Source: Desulfuromonadaceae bacterium
GTDB lineage: Bacteria > Desulfobacterota > Desulfuromonadia > Desulfuromonadales > Syntrophotaleaceae
Assembly (NCBI GenBank): GCA_021107335.1
Contig: JAIOSZ010000238.1
Location: 1-19,217, forward strand
Length of the DNA stretch: 19,217 nucleotides
Direction of reading: 5' to 3'
The notes below the pieces were generated by a model, which saw only the letters and a list, made by a program, of their open reading frames with translations, did no database searches and was not told where the DNA came from. Within the stretch, counting starts at the first letter, position 1. The number at the start of each line of letters is the position of its first letter. The translations under genes were made by a program, and so were the position numbers. This document shows, one piece after another, positions 6,696-15,212 of the stretch.

Positions 6696-8810
6696 ATGCA
6701 AGCCCTGCAAGTAGCCCTGATCTGGCATATGCACCAGCCCGACTATCGCGAGCCGGCGAGCGGTCGGCCCCTGTTGCCCTGGACCTATCTGCATGCCGTC
6801 AAGGACTACAGCGAAATGCTGCGGACCGCGATGGAGGTACCGGGTACCCGATTGACCTTCAACCTGGTGCCGACCCTGCTGGAACAGTTGGCGGACTATC
6901 AGACCGGCCGGGCAAAGGATGTATGGCTGGAAGCCGCACGCAAGGATCCTCTGGAAATGACGGCCGAGGAGCGCACCTTCGCGGTGAGCTCCTTTTTTTC
7001 CGTTCATTACGAACGGCATATCCGCCCCCATGGCCGCTATCGCGAACTGGCCCGACTGCGGGGTGAGGACAGCGGTCCGGCGGTGGCCAAGCGTTTTCAG
7101 ACACAGGACCTACGTGATTTGCAGGTCTGGTTTCTGCTGGCGTGGTCCGGGCATTACCTGCGCCGAGAATCAACCACCGTAAGGGCGCTGTTGCACAAAG
7201 GCGCGGCTTTTAGCGAAGAAGATAAACGAGCTCTGCTCGACTGTTACGACCAGATAGTGACCGGTGTACTAGAAGCCTTTCGGCAGGCTGAACAGAGCGG
7301 CGCCGTGGAACTCTCGATCAGTCCCTATGCCCACCCCATCCTGCCACTGCTGTGTGACTGCGAGGTGGCGCGAAGCACCCGCAAGGATGCGATATTGCCG
7401 ACGCAACTCTTTCGTTTTCCCGAGGACGCCCGACAGCAGGTGCGCTACGGCCAGCAGGTAGCGGCACGCCACCTTGGCGAACAACCGCGCGGGATGTGGC
7501 CGGCGGAAGGGGCGGTCAGCGCTGCGGCTTTGACCATCCTGCAACAAGAAGGGGCTCTGTGGGCAGCCTCTGACGAGGCAATTCTGGCCAACAGCCTGAC
7601 CGACGGCCTGCGGGATCGGAACCAGCTCTATCGCCCCTACCAATACCAGGGGCTGCCGCTGCTGTTTCGCGACCGGGAACTCTCCGACCGTATAGGTTTC
7701 GACTATGCCCGCTGGGATCCCCGGCTGGCGGCCGAGGATCTGCTGGAACGCCTGCGGGTCATTGGCCAACAGACGCCGGGCGGCCTGGTGTCCCTGATTC
7801 TGGATGGTGAAAATTGCTGGGAAAGCTACGCCGATAACGGCTACCCTTTTCTGCAGGCCCTCTATCACGGCCTGCAGAAGGATGCCTTGCTGCAGATGGT
7901 GACCGTCGGTGAAGCCTTAACCGGCCGAGAAACAACAGACCTACCCCGACTGGCAGCGGGGTCCTGGATTAACGGCGACTTCGACGTCTGGATCGGCCAC
8001 AGCGAGGAGAACACCGCCTGGCAATGGCTGCACCGGGCACGGCGGGAAACCATCACCGAGGAAATCGAACAGAGCGCTGGGCAGGATCTGCCCGAGCCGC
8101 TACTACATCTGCTGCGGGCCGAAGGAAGCGACTGGTTTTGGTGGTTTGGCGACCATCACCCTACCGCCCAGGCAGAAACCTTTGATGGCCTGTTCCGCCA
8201 GCACCTGCAGGCTCTGTACCGCAGCGTCGGTCTGGCCGTACCCGATTATCTGCACCATGCTATCAAGGCCCCGCTGCGTCACAGTCGCGTTCATGAACCC
8301 CTGGCGTTGATCAGTCCACAGATCGATGGCCGGGTCAGCGACTATTTCGAGTGGCTGGCGGCCGGTAGCGTCGAACTGCAATCTGGCGGCGCTATGCACG
8401 CCACCGGGAAGGAGTTGACCGGACTTTTTTTCGGCTATGATGAGCAGCGTTTTTACCTGCGGATCGACTTCGGCACCTGGCAAGAAGAGTTGGCCGCCGA
8501 GGATGCGGTGCTGGAGATCCATTTTTCTGGCCAGAACGATCTACGAATACACTTTGTCCCCGCCGACGGCCAACTGACCATCAGGGACGGCGGCGGCCAG
8601 GAATTGGTCTCTGCGGCCCAAGCAGCCTACCAATCGATTTTCGAGCTGGCTCTGAATCTGGAGTCCATGGGTCTGGCAGTCAAAGATGGATTTGAGTTAT
8701 TCTGCAAGCTGCATCGAGCGGGCCACGAAACAGCCCGCTGGCCCGACCAGGGGTCCATCCGACTCATCTATCGGGGCGCCGATCTGGAAACGCAACACTG
8801 GTTCGTCTAA
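6696..8810 (+). CDS. GH57 family alpha-amylase / amylopullulanase-type glycoside hydrolase
   Basis: This 704-residue protein is expected to hydrolyse or rearrange alpha-1,4 (perhaps also alpha-1,6) glucans with retention of configuration. The five GH57 conserved regions are visible in order: HMHQPD (11-16), SISPYAHPILP (207-217), GMWPAEGAVS (266-275) with nucleophile Glu271, LILDGENCWE (367-376) with acid/base Asp370, and SWINGDFDVWIG (423-434). The pattern is closest to amylopullulanase-type GH57 enzymes rather than GH57 branching enzymes. Residues from about 535 to the end look like a beta-sandwich of the glucodextranase/DOMON type. No signal peptide is seen, so it acts in the cytoplasm. 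The ATG at 6696 has GGAGG 4 bases upstream; the in-frame GTG at 6681 starts before that site and is rejected. It is the first gene of the glycan cluster and lies 52 bases before galT. Confidence 0.92.
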   Translation: MQALQVALIWHMHQPDYREPASGRPLLPWTYLHAVKDYSEMLRTAMEVPGTRLTFNLVPTLLEQLADYQTGRAKDVWLEAARKDPLEMTAEERTFAVSSFFSVHYERHIRPHGRYRELARLRGEDSGPAVAKRFQTQDLRDLQVWFLLAWSGHYLRRESTTVRALLHKGAAFSEEDKRALLDCYDQIVTGVLEAFRQAEQSGAVELSISPYAHPILPLLCDCEVARSTRKDAILPTQLFRFPEDARQQVRYGQQVAARHLGEQPRGMWPAEGAVSAAALTILQQEGALWAASDEAILANSLTDGLRDRNQLYRPYQYQGLPLLFRDRELSDRIGFDYARWDPRLAAEDLLERLRVIGQQTPGGLVSLILDGENCWESYADNGYPFLQALYHGLQKDALLQMVTVGEALTGRETTDLPRLAAGSWINGDFDVWIGHSEENTAWQWLHRARRETITEEIEQSAGQDLPEPLLHLLRAEGSDWFWWFGDHHPTAQAETFDGLFRQHLQALYRSVGLAVPDYLHHAIKAPLRHSRVHEPLALISPQIDGRVSDYFEWLAAGSVELQSGGAMHATGKELTGLFFGYDEQRFYLRIDFGTWQEELAAEDAVLEIHFSGQNDLRIHFVPADGQLTIRDGGGQELVSAAQAAYQSIFELALNLESMGLAVKDGFELFCKLHRAGHETARWPDQGSIRLIYRGADLETQHWFV

Positions 8811-8862
8811 CCAGCGACCGGCAAACTGGGCTTTTTAGCAAACTACTAGAAGGAGATATACC

Positions 8863-9903
8863 GTGTCCGAAATGCGCTGGGACCCGATGCAGAACATCTG
8901 GGTTGCCGTGGCCGATAGACGGGGCCGGGGCCCCCAGGATTTTTTTATGGAGCGTCAGAAACTGACCACCACCGCCTGTCCTTTCTGCTATGGCCAGGAA
9001 AGCAAGACCCCCGCTGAAATCTTTGCCCTGCGCCCCGACGGCAGTCCACCCAATCAACCGGGCTGGCGGGTGCGGGTCGTGCCGAATAAATATCCCATGC
9101 TCGGCATCGAAGGGGACCTGGCCCATCGCGGCGAAGGATTGTACGATGCCATGAACGGCATCGGCGCCCATGAGGTGATTATTGAAACCCCGGACCATGA
9201 GCGAAGTACTGCCGACCTCTCCGCCACAGAACTGACCGACGTGCTGCACGCCGTGCAGACACGATTGATTGATCTGCGCCGGGACCATCGTTTCCGTTAT
9301 ATTCTGCCCTTCAAGAGCCACGGTCTGGAAGCCGGCGCCACCATCCCCCATTCCTATACACAGATTCTGGCCCTGCCGATTATTCCCCCGGAAGTGCGAA
9401 CCTCCCTGAAGGCCAGCAAAAATTATTTTGCCCTCAAGGATCGCTGTCTGCTCTGCGACATTCTCGCCCAGGAGATCGCCGACGGTCGCCGCATTGTACG
9501 CAACGACGGCGAATTTCTGGCCTTTGCTCCCTATGCGGCGCGGCGCCCCTTCGAGATCATGATCGCCCCGCAACAGCACGGCCACGATTTCGCCCAACTT
9601 GACCATGGCGGTCTGACCCGCCTGGCCGAAACCCTCGGCGACCTGCTGCGCCGCCAACGCCAGGTGCTGCGCGATCCGGCCTACAACTTTGTACTGTACA
9701 GCGCCCCACCGCCTCACCGTCGACCGGGCAAACCCCATTTCTGGACTTCCCTGGTCTACGATTACCACTGGCATATCGAACTGGCGCCGCGCCTGGCCCG
9801 CCCCATCGGCCTGGAATGGGGTAGCGGCTTTTACTGCAATCCCACCGCACCAGAAGAAGCGGCCGCGTTTCTCCGTCACGCCCCCTTGAACCTTACTCCC
9901 TGA
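8863..9903 (+). CDS. galT: Galactose-1-phosphate uridylyltransferase-like protein with a substituted active-site His
   Basis: The predicted protein has 346 residues. GalT exchanges UMP between UDP-glucose and galactose-1-phosphate through a covalent uridylyl-His intermediate. Family features include the zinc-type pair CPFC (39-42), GAHEVIIETP (101-110, with the third zinc ligand position His103), a second CxxC (CLLC, 195-198) and the C-terminal YHWHIELAPRL followed by EWGSGFYCNP. The active-site segment usually reads HxHxQ, but here it is HSYTQ (163-167): Tyr165, codon TAT, stands where the nucleophilic His belongs. Unless this is a sequence error, normal transferase chemistry is doubtful. 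The start is GTG at 8863 with AAGGAG 7 bases upstream. The stretch AGAAGGAGATATAC equals the phage T7 gene 10 leader, which I take as coincidence. The gene lies 15 bases before the GH13 gene. In this cluster it may act on glucose-1-phosphate rather than galactose. Confidence 0.85.
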   Translation: MSEMRWDPMQNIWVAVADRRGRGPQDFFMERQKLTTTACPFCYGQESKTPAEIFALRPDGSPPNQPGWRVRVVPNKYPMLGIEGDLAHRGEGLYDAMNGIGAHEVIIETPDHERSTADLSATELTDVLHAVQTRLIDLRRDHRFRYILPFKSHGLEAGATIPHSYTQILALPIIPPEVRTSLKASKNYFALKDRCLLCDILAQEIADGRRIVRNDGEFLAFAPYAARRPFEIMIAPQQHGHDFAQLDHGGLTRLAETLGDLLRRQRQVLRDPAYNFVLYSAPPPHRRPGKPHFWTSLVYDYHWHIELAPRLARPIGLEWGSGFYCNPTAPEEAAAFLRHAPLNLTP

Positions 9904-9918
9904 GCTATCGGATCCGCC

Positions 9919-12900
9919 ATGCCTTCTGTTTCAATTGACCAAATTTCCTATTTTCCCCTTTCGGTGCCCTTTTCCGCCCTGGCCCGGCAACGCTACGAGC
10001 TAGTCCTCGAACCGCCCCGTCCCACCTCCGCCGAAAGCCTCTATTATCTGCGTTTGGCGGGCGCCAACCTACCGACCACCGTCGGTGGCGGGGCACAACT
10101 TAACCTGCTGGCGAAACTGAACCGCGCCCTGCGCAAGATCGGCGAACGGTTTCTTGAAGAACGGGTCCTCGCGGGGTGCAGCTTTGACCAGGCCCAACTG
10201 CAGCCCGGCCTGCAAGCTCTGCTAGAGCTGTTTCCGCCACAAACAGTATTGCGCGGCGAATCTTCGGCGGCGTATCTGACTGTCGGCACGAACAGCCATC
10301 GGCAGACCCTGCTGGAGCTGTTTCTGCTCGCCCTGCAAAATGACAATCCGGCCACTGCGGACCTACGCTCGCTGTTCGATGATAAAGAACTGCAACAGCG
10401 CTGCAGCTATCGCCAGCTGCTAACCCGGCTCGACTCTCTGCTGACCGATGAGTCGGCATCGGGCGCTTTGGGGGATTCCCTGACCGCCCTGCTGTGGGCG
10501 CCCATCAAGGCTGCGCCCCATTCCCTGGCCGAGCAACTGAACTACGTGCACAGCCACTGGGCGGAGTTTTTACCGGCGGACCTGCTGCTCTCCATCGACA
10601 GTGCCTTCGATGTGCTGGCCAGCGAAGAACAGCCACGGGGCTGGGGGCCAACCCAGGTGCCAGTGCCCCACTATCCTGCTGCCACCACTATTGAACCCGA
10701 AGCCGAGCGTTTCTCCCCCGATACGGACTGGATGCCCCGAACGGTACTGATCGCCAAAACAATCTACGTCTGGCTCGACCAGCTCTCCCGCCAATACGGT
10801 CGGCCCATTCAGCGCCTGTCTGAGATTCCCGATGAAGAGATCGATCTACTGGTACAGCGTGGCTTCACGGCCCTGTGGCTGATCGGCCTTTGGGAGCGCT
10901 CTCCAGCCTCAAAACAGATTAAACGCATCATGGGCAACCCCGAAGCCGAGGCGTCGGCCTATTCCCTCTACGACTACACCGTCGCTGACGATCTTGGTGG
11001 CCAGCAGGGTCTGGATGACCTCAACAATCGCTGTCAGCAGCGAGGCCTGCGCCTGGCTTGCGACGTGGTACCCAACCATACCGGCATCGCCTCCCGCTGG
11101 ATGGAGGAACATCCCGACTGGTTCGTGCAGCTCGACTATCCGCCTTTTCCCTGTTACCGCTTCGACGGCCCCGACCTGTCCAGCCGGGACGACGTCACCC
11201 TGCAGATCGAGAACGGTTACTTCGACCACAGCGATGCGGCGGTGGTGTTCAAGCACAGTGATCGGGCCAGCGGCCAGGTCCGCTACATCTACCACGGCAA
11301 CGACGGCACCCACACCCCCTGGAACGATACCGCCCAGCTTAATTTCATGCTGGCCGAAGTGCGCGAAGCGATGATTCAGACCATCCTGCAGGTGGCCCGC
11401 ACCTTCAAGGTGATCCGCTTTGACGCGGCCATGACCTTGGCTAAAAAGCACTACCAACGCCTTTGGTTTCCTCGCCCCGGCGGCGGCGCCGGGATCCCTT
11501 CGAGGGCCGAGCACTGGATGGAGGCTGAGGAATTCGAGCGGGTCTTTCCCGTGGAGTTCTGGCGCGAAGTAGTCGACCGGGTAGCCGCCGAGGTCCCCGA
11601 CACCCTGCTGTTGGCCGAGGCCTTCTGGTTGATGGAGGGATTCTTCGTTCGCACCTTGGGCATGCACCGGGTCTACAACAGCGCCTTCATGCATATGCTC
11701 AAGAACGAGGACAACGGCAAATACCAGCAACTGCTGCGCAACACCCTGGAGTTCAATCCTGAAATTCTCAAACGCTTTGTTAATTTCATGAACAATCCCG
11801 ATGAAGCGACCGCCGTAGAGCAATTCGGCCGAGGGGATAAATACTTTGGAGTGGCCGTCATGCTGGTGACCCTGCCCGGCCTGCCCATGTTCGGCCACGG
11901 CCAGGTCGAAGGTTTTGCAGAAAAGTACGGCATGGAGTACCGCCGGGCCTACTGGGAAGAAAACGTCGATGAAGGTTTCGTCACCCATCACGAAACCCAA
12001 ATCTCTCCCCTGTTGCACCAACGCTACCTGTTCAGCGAAGCCGAGCTCTTTGAACTCTATCCCTTCGAGGGGGGCCAAGGGCTCAATGACGACGTCTTCG
12101 CCTATTCCAACGGCTGTGGCCAGCAGCGGGCGCTGGTGGTCTATCACAACCGGCACGGAGAAGCCGCCGGCTGGATTCGCCACAGCGTGCCCAAATCCCG
12201 GCCGACCGCTGACCAAGACCCGCAGCCATCGGCCACCACCTTGGCCGCCGCTCTCGGGGTCAACAGCGACAGCCAGCACTACTATCGCTTTCGCGACCAG
12301 CACAGCGGGCAGCACTATCTACGCTCCGGTGCTGAGCTGAACGAACAGGGGCTGTTCTTGCAGCTGGGGAGCTACCAGTACCAGGTATTTGTAGATTTTT
12401 GCGAGCTGATCGATACGGATGGCAGCTGGGGCCGTTTACGCCAGAAGCTCGGCGGACAGCCGGTAAACGATCTGGATCTGGAGCTCAAGCGGCTTCACTT
12501 GGAGCCCCTATTGAGGGCCTTTGATCGGTTGCTGCAACAGCCACTGCTGGCTGAGCTGAAGCCGCAACCGGCCAGCGATAAACGGGCCAGTCCCCAGAAC
12601 AAGGTGGATGCCAAAGAGCTGCTGGCGACCTTTGAGGCGTTCATCCACCAATTACAACCGTTGGCCGCACCGCAAGGCGACAGCACAGAACTGGTGGCAC
12701 GGTTGACTGCAGAGCTGCAGGCATTACAGGATTTGTCGGCACACGCCGGCAAATCCACCCAGCCTAAAATTCGCAGCGAACTACAGCACATATTGACCGG
12801 ACCACTGAGCCGAATACTCCCGATCTATCTGCTGCTCCATTACCTCAGCGATCTAGACCCCGGCGACGGCAGCCCGGCCCGTACCGCAGCCTGGCTCGAT

Positions 12901-13266
12901 GACTTTCTGCTGCGCGAGCCCTTAGGCCGCCTACTGAGCTATGAAGATCAGTTGCTGTTGATCGCCCTGATCCGTTGCCAAGCTCCGTTACCCAAAGAAA
13001 ATCCGCTGTCCACCCTGCTCGACGATGAAGCGGTGCGCGCCTGCCTCAAGGTACACGACTACGAGGGCCACCAATGGCTGTGCGGCGAGGCCCTCACCGA
13101 ACTGGTCCTTGGTCTGTTCGCTACTGCGTCCCTGAGCGCTGCCTGTGTCGAGACCGGCCCTCCCCTGGACTTGTGCCTGGAGCAGCTATGGCAGCAGGGG
13201 CAACAACTGATCGCTGCGGGAGAACAGGCAGGTTATCGTCTTGACCGGCTACAAATCCCGCGGTAA
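9919..13266 (+). CDS. Large GH13 alpha-amylase family protein
   Basis: This 1115-residue cytoplasmic protein has no signal peptide. Residues 1-270 are an unassigned, mostly helical N-terminal region. A GH13 TIM-barrel spans about 275-750 with region I CDVVPNHTG (381-389), region II VIRFDAAMT (498-506) with nucleophile Asp502, region III LLAEAFW (564-570) with acid/base Glu567, and region IV FVNFMNNPDE (620-629) with Asp628. The catalytic triad is complete, but region IV has Pro where most GH13 enzymes have the His of the NHD motif. Residues about 830-1115 are an unassigned leucine-rich helical extension, so the protein is roughly twice the size of a simple amylase. The motifs allow hydrolase or transglycosylase activity on maltodextrins (amylase, trehalose synthase-like or maltosyl transfer), and the sequence does not decide between them. 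It lies 15 bases after galT and 38 bases before glgA, so it is part of the same operon. Confidence 0.88.
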   Translation: MPSVSIDQISYFPLSVPFSALARQRYELVLEPPRPTSAESLYYLRLAGANLPTTVGGGAQLNLLAKLNRALRKIGERFLEERVLAGCSFDQAQLQPGLQALLELFPPQTVLRGESSAAYLTVGTNSHRQTLLELFLLALQNDNPATADLRSLFDDKELQQRCSYRQLLTRLDSLLTDESASGALGDSLTALLWAPIKAAPHSLAEQLNYVHSHWAEFLPADLLLSIDSAFDVLASEEQPRGWGPTQVPVPHYPAATTIEPEAERFSPDTDWMPRTVLIAKTIYVWLDQLSRQYGRPIQRLSEIPDEEIDLLVQRGFTALWLIGLWERSPASKQIKRIMGNPEAEASAYSLYDYTVADDLGGQQGLDDLNNRCQQRGLRLACDVVPNHTGIASRWMEEHPDWFVQLDYPPFPCYRFDGPDLSSRDDVTLQIENGYFDHSDAAVVFKHSDRASGQVRYIYHGNDGTHTPWNDTAQLNFMLAEVREAMIQTILQVARTFKVIRFDAAMTLAKKHYQRLWFPRPGGGAGIPSRAEHWMEAEEFERVFPVEFWREVVDRVAAEVPDTLLLAEAFWLMEGFFVRTLGMHRVYNSAFMHMLKNEDNGKYQQLLRNTLEFNPEILKRFVNFMNNPDEATAVEQFGRGDKYFGVAVMLVTLPGLPMFGHGQVEGFAEKYGMEYRRAYWEENVDEGFVTHHETQISPLLHQRYLFSEAELFELYPFEGGQGLNDDVFAYSNGCGQQRALVVYHNRHGEAAGWIRHSVPKSRPTADQDPQPSATTLAAALGVNSDSQHYYRFRDQHSGQHYLRSGAELNEQGLFLQLGSYQYQVFVDFCELIDTDGSWGRLRQKLGGQPVNDLDLELKRLHLEPLLRAFDRLLQQPLLAELKPQPASDKRASPQNKVDAKELLATFEAFIHQLQPLAAPQGDSTELVARLTAELQALQDLSAHAGKSTQPKIRSELQHILTGPLSRILPIYLLLHYLSDLDPGDGSPARTAAWLDDFLLREPLGRLLSYEDQLLLIALIRCQAPLPKENPLSTLLDDEAVRACLKVHDYEGHQWLCGEALTELVLGLFATASLSAACVETGPPLDLCLEQLWQQGQQLIAAGEQAGYRLDRLQIPR

Positions 13267-13304
13267 ATTCTTTTTCAATTGCGTTTATTTTAAGAGGTCC
13301 ATTG

Positions 13305-13823
13305 ATGAACATACTGCTGGTCGCTTCCGAAGTGGCCCCCTTTGCCAAAACCGGTGGACTAGCCGATGTCGCCGGCGCTCTGCCCCAAGCCCTGGCGCAC
13401 CTCGGCCACGACGTGCGCATCGTCATGCCCTATTACCACAGCATCAGCGAAAAGCCCTTCGTCACTAAACGGCTGAAGGTGACTGTCGTAGTGGAGATCG
13501 CCGGCATTAAGCGCAGCGTTGGCTTTTTCCAGGGGAAGTTGGGAGAGGTGCCCGTCTATTTTCTCGACTATCCCGAGTTTTTTCAGCGCCAGGGCCTCTA
13601 CGGTACAGCCTCTGGAGACTACCCCGACAATGCCCAGCGTTTCGGTCTCTTTTGCCGGGCGGTGCTCGAAGCCCTGCCGCAGCTCAAGTTTCGTCCCGAC
13701 GTGCTGCACCTTAACGATTGGCAGACCGGGCTGATTCCGGTACTGCTGCGCAGCGAACGGGCGGCCGACCCCTTTTACGCTCGGACCGGCACCGTGATGA
13801 CCATTCACAACCTCGGCTACTAG
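13305..13823 (+). CDS. glgA: Glycogen synthase, 5' part of a gene interrupted by in-frame TAG
   Basis: The ATG at 13305 follows AGAGG. The frame encodes the first 172 residues of a GT5 glycogen/starch synthase (ADP-glucose:alpha-1,4-glucan transferase), including the ADP-glucose binding motif KTGGLADV (Lys15). It stops at TAG 13821-13823 after TIHNLGY. Bacterial GlgA proteins read TIHNxxYQG here, so the TAG replaces a conserved Gln codon (CAG). The frame then continues without any other change to 14756. Together the two parts make 483 codons, the usual GlgA length. If the stop is real, the product lacks most of the N-terminal Rossmann domain and all of the C-terminal one, and would be inactive. 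Confidence 0.85.
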   Translation: MNILLVASEVAPFAKTGGLADVAGALPQALAHLGHDVRIVMPYYHSISEKPFVTKRLKVTVVVEIAGIKRSVGFFQGKLGEVPVYFLDYPEFFQRQGLYGTASGDYPDNAQRFGLFCRAVLEALPQLKFRPDVLHLNDWQTGLIPVLLRSERAADPFYARTGTVMTIHNLGY

Positions 13824-14756
13824 GGGCTGTTCCCTGCGGAAACCCTGACCGAACTCGGTCTCGATCCCGGCCTCTTTCACATGGAAGGCCTGGAATACTA
13901 CGACCAGCTGTCCTTTCTTAAAGGGGGGCTGTTCTTCTCCGACCTGATTACCACCGTCTCACCGAGCTACTGCCGGGAGATTCAAACCCCCGCATTCGGC
14001 CACGGCTTCGAAGGCATTCTGCGCAAACGGCGCCGTGAGCTGGTCGGTATTCTTAACGGCATCGATTGCCAACAGTGGAATCCGGCGCAAGATACCGCAT
14101 TGCACAGCCCCTATAGCGCAACAGAACCGGCGGGCAAGGCCCAGAACAAGCTGGACCTGCAGCATCAACTCGGCCTGGCCAGAGATAGCCACCGGCCGAT
14201 ACTGGCCATGGTCACCCGCCTCGCTACCCAGAAAGGCCTCGATATTCTAGAGGCTGCCTGGCCCCAGCTGATTAAACGGCCTCTGCAGTTTGTGTTGCTC
14301 GGCGATGGCGAGGAAAAGTATATGACCTTCTTCCGCCGCCTGCAGGACCAGCATCCAGAGCAGGTCTCCATCACCCTGAGCTTTGACGACACCCTGGCCC
14401 GGCGCATCTACGCCGGCAGCGACCTGTTTCTGATGCCAAGTCATTACGAACCCTGCGGTCTCGGCCAGCTCATTGCCCTGCGATACGGAGCCATCCCCCT
14501 GGTACGGCGCACCGGCGGCCTAGCCGATACGGTCTTCGACGCCGACAAAAACCCGCAGGGCAACGGCTTCGTCTTCATGGCCCCAACCGCCAAAGCCCTG
14601 CTAAGGACCCTCGATCGGGCGCTGAAACGCTATCGTGACCACGACGACTGGGCGCAACTGGTGCCGCGGGCCATGGCCGGAGACTTTTCCTGGGAACAGT
14701 CGGCCCAGCGCTATGTAGCGGTTTATCAACGAGCGCAGGAGGCTAAAGGTGGGTGA
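13824..14756 (+). CDS. glgA: Glycogen synthase, 3' part of the interrupted gene
   Basis: This continues in the same frame directly after the TAG with GLFPAETLTELGLDPGLFHM, as expected in GlgA, and runs to TGA at 14754-14756. It contains the rest of the first Rossmann domain (MEGLEYYDQLSFLKGGL), the KTGL-like hinge region and the C-terminal GT1-type domain with SHYEPCGLGQLIALRYG and VRRTGGLADTV, the nucleotide-sugar binding and catalytic face. The first internal ATG (13881) has no good ribosome binding site, so independent translation is unlikely. Conservation after the stop shows no further decay. The gene therefore was active very recently, or the stop is read through, or it is a sequence error. 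It overlaps the following small gene. Confidence 0.85.
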   Translation, partial: GLFPAETLTELGLDPGLFHMEGLEYYDQLSFLKGGLFFSDLITTVSPSYCREIQTPAFGHGFEGILRKRRRELVGILNGIDCQQWNPAQDTALHSPYSATEPAGKAQNKLDLQHQLGLARDSHRPILAMVTRLATQKGLDILEAAWPQLIKRPLQFVLLGDGEEKYMTFFRRLQDQHPEQVSITLSFDDTLARRIYAGSDLFLMPSHYEPCGLGQLIALRYGAIPLVRRTGGLADTVFDADKNPQGNGFVFMAPTAKALLRTLDRALKRYRDHDDWAQLVPRAMAGDFSWEQSAQRYVAVYQRAQEAKGG

Positions 14757-14916
14757 ATCCGTGCAACAGGCCGAAACAGAGCAGCAAGACCCGTCACAAG
14801 AGCTAAACGACGAAATGGAGCAGCTGCGACGGGATATCGCCCGGCAAATCCGCTCCAATTCGCGCTTTCTAGAAAACTTTCTAGAGGAAGATTTTTCGGA
14901 AGAAGAGACGGGATAA
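14749..14916 (+). CDS. Small acidic coiled-coil-like protein coupled to glgA
   Basis: This 55-residue frame starts at GTG 14749 with a strong AGGAGG (14737-14742) 6 bases upstream. It overlaps the glgA stop in another frame and ends at TAA 14914-14916. The product begins MGESVQQAETEQQD, has a charged amphipathic helix around MEQLRRDIARQIRSN and ends in a very acidic tail (FLEEDFSEEETG). No known domain is recognised. The ribosome binding site, the overlap with glgA and the placement before the operon terminator all support a real gene. A structural or regulatory accessory role for the glucan enzymes is only a guess. Confidence 0.7.
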   Translation: MGESVQQAETEQQDPSQELNDEMEQLRRDIARQIRSNSRFLENFLEEDFSEEETG

Positions 14917-14925
14917 GCTGCTTCC

Positions 14926-15027
14926 TCAATTCAGCCGAGCCAGGGGGTTGTCGACTTTCCAGTAGAGTTCCTGCATGGACACCAGTTTGTTGACGAAAAG
15001 GTAGATGGAGCGGGCAGCGTTGATGCT
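14926..15027 (-). pseudogene. Possible remnant: C-terminal fragment of an unknown gene
   Basis: On the minus strand a frame bounded upstream by TGA (15030-15028) and ending in TGA (14928-14926) encodes 33 residues, including SIYLFVNKLVSMQELYWKVD and then NPLARLN. The composition is strikingly protein-like, but there is no start codon context and the upstream DNA is closed by stops in this frame. A neighbouring frame just upstream also yields a short protein-like tail (LVILNQPADRLA). This could be debris of a deleted gene or insertion sequence between the glycogen operon and its terminator. Chance is possible at this length. Confidence 0.25.
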
Positions 15028-15130
15028 TCAGGGTTCAGGCTAAACGGTCAGCCGGTTGATTCAAGATCACCAGCGTGTCCTATCAATCCCTAGGCAAAGC
15101 AGGTCACAGACTTCTGGGACAACATATAGG

Positions 15131-15164
15131 AAAGGCCCAACCTGAGGAATCAGGCGGGCCTTTT
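15131..15164 (+). terminator. Terminator after the glycan operon
   Basis: AAAGGCCC (15131-15138) pairs with GGGCCTTT (15156-15163), enclosing a second stem CCTGA/TCAGG with loop GGAA, and a T-run follows. It lies about 215 bases after the small gene that ends the + strand cluster and about 50 bases after the end of the minus-strand kinase gene (stop at 15213). It can therefore stop both convergent transcripts. Confidence 0.8.
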
Positions 15165-15212
15165 AAGTATTTCAGAAATTGTAACTTTGGGGACCCCCTA
15201 CCTTGCAACTGC

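Noticed and set aside
8849..8862. Leader identical to the T7 gene 10 ribosome binding site, hinting at vector sequence
   Set aside because: Only 14 bases match, there is no T7 promoter, operator or vector context, and the flanks are continuous native coding sequence.
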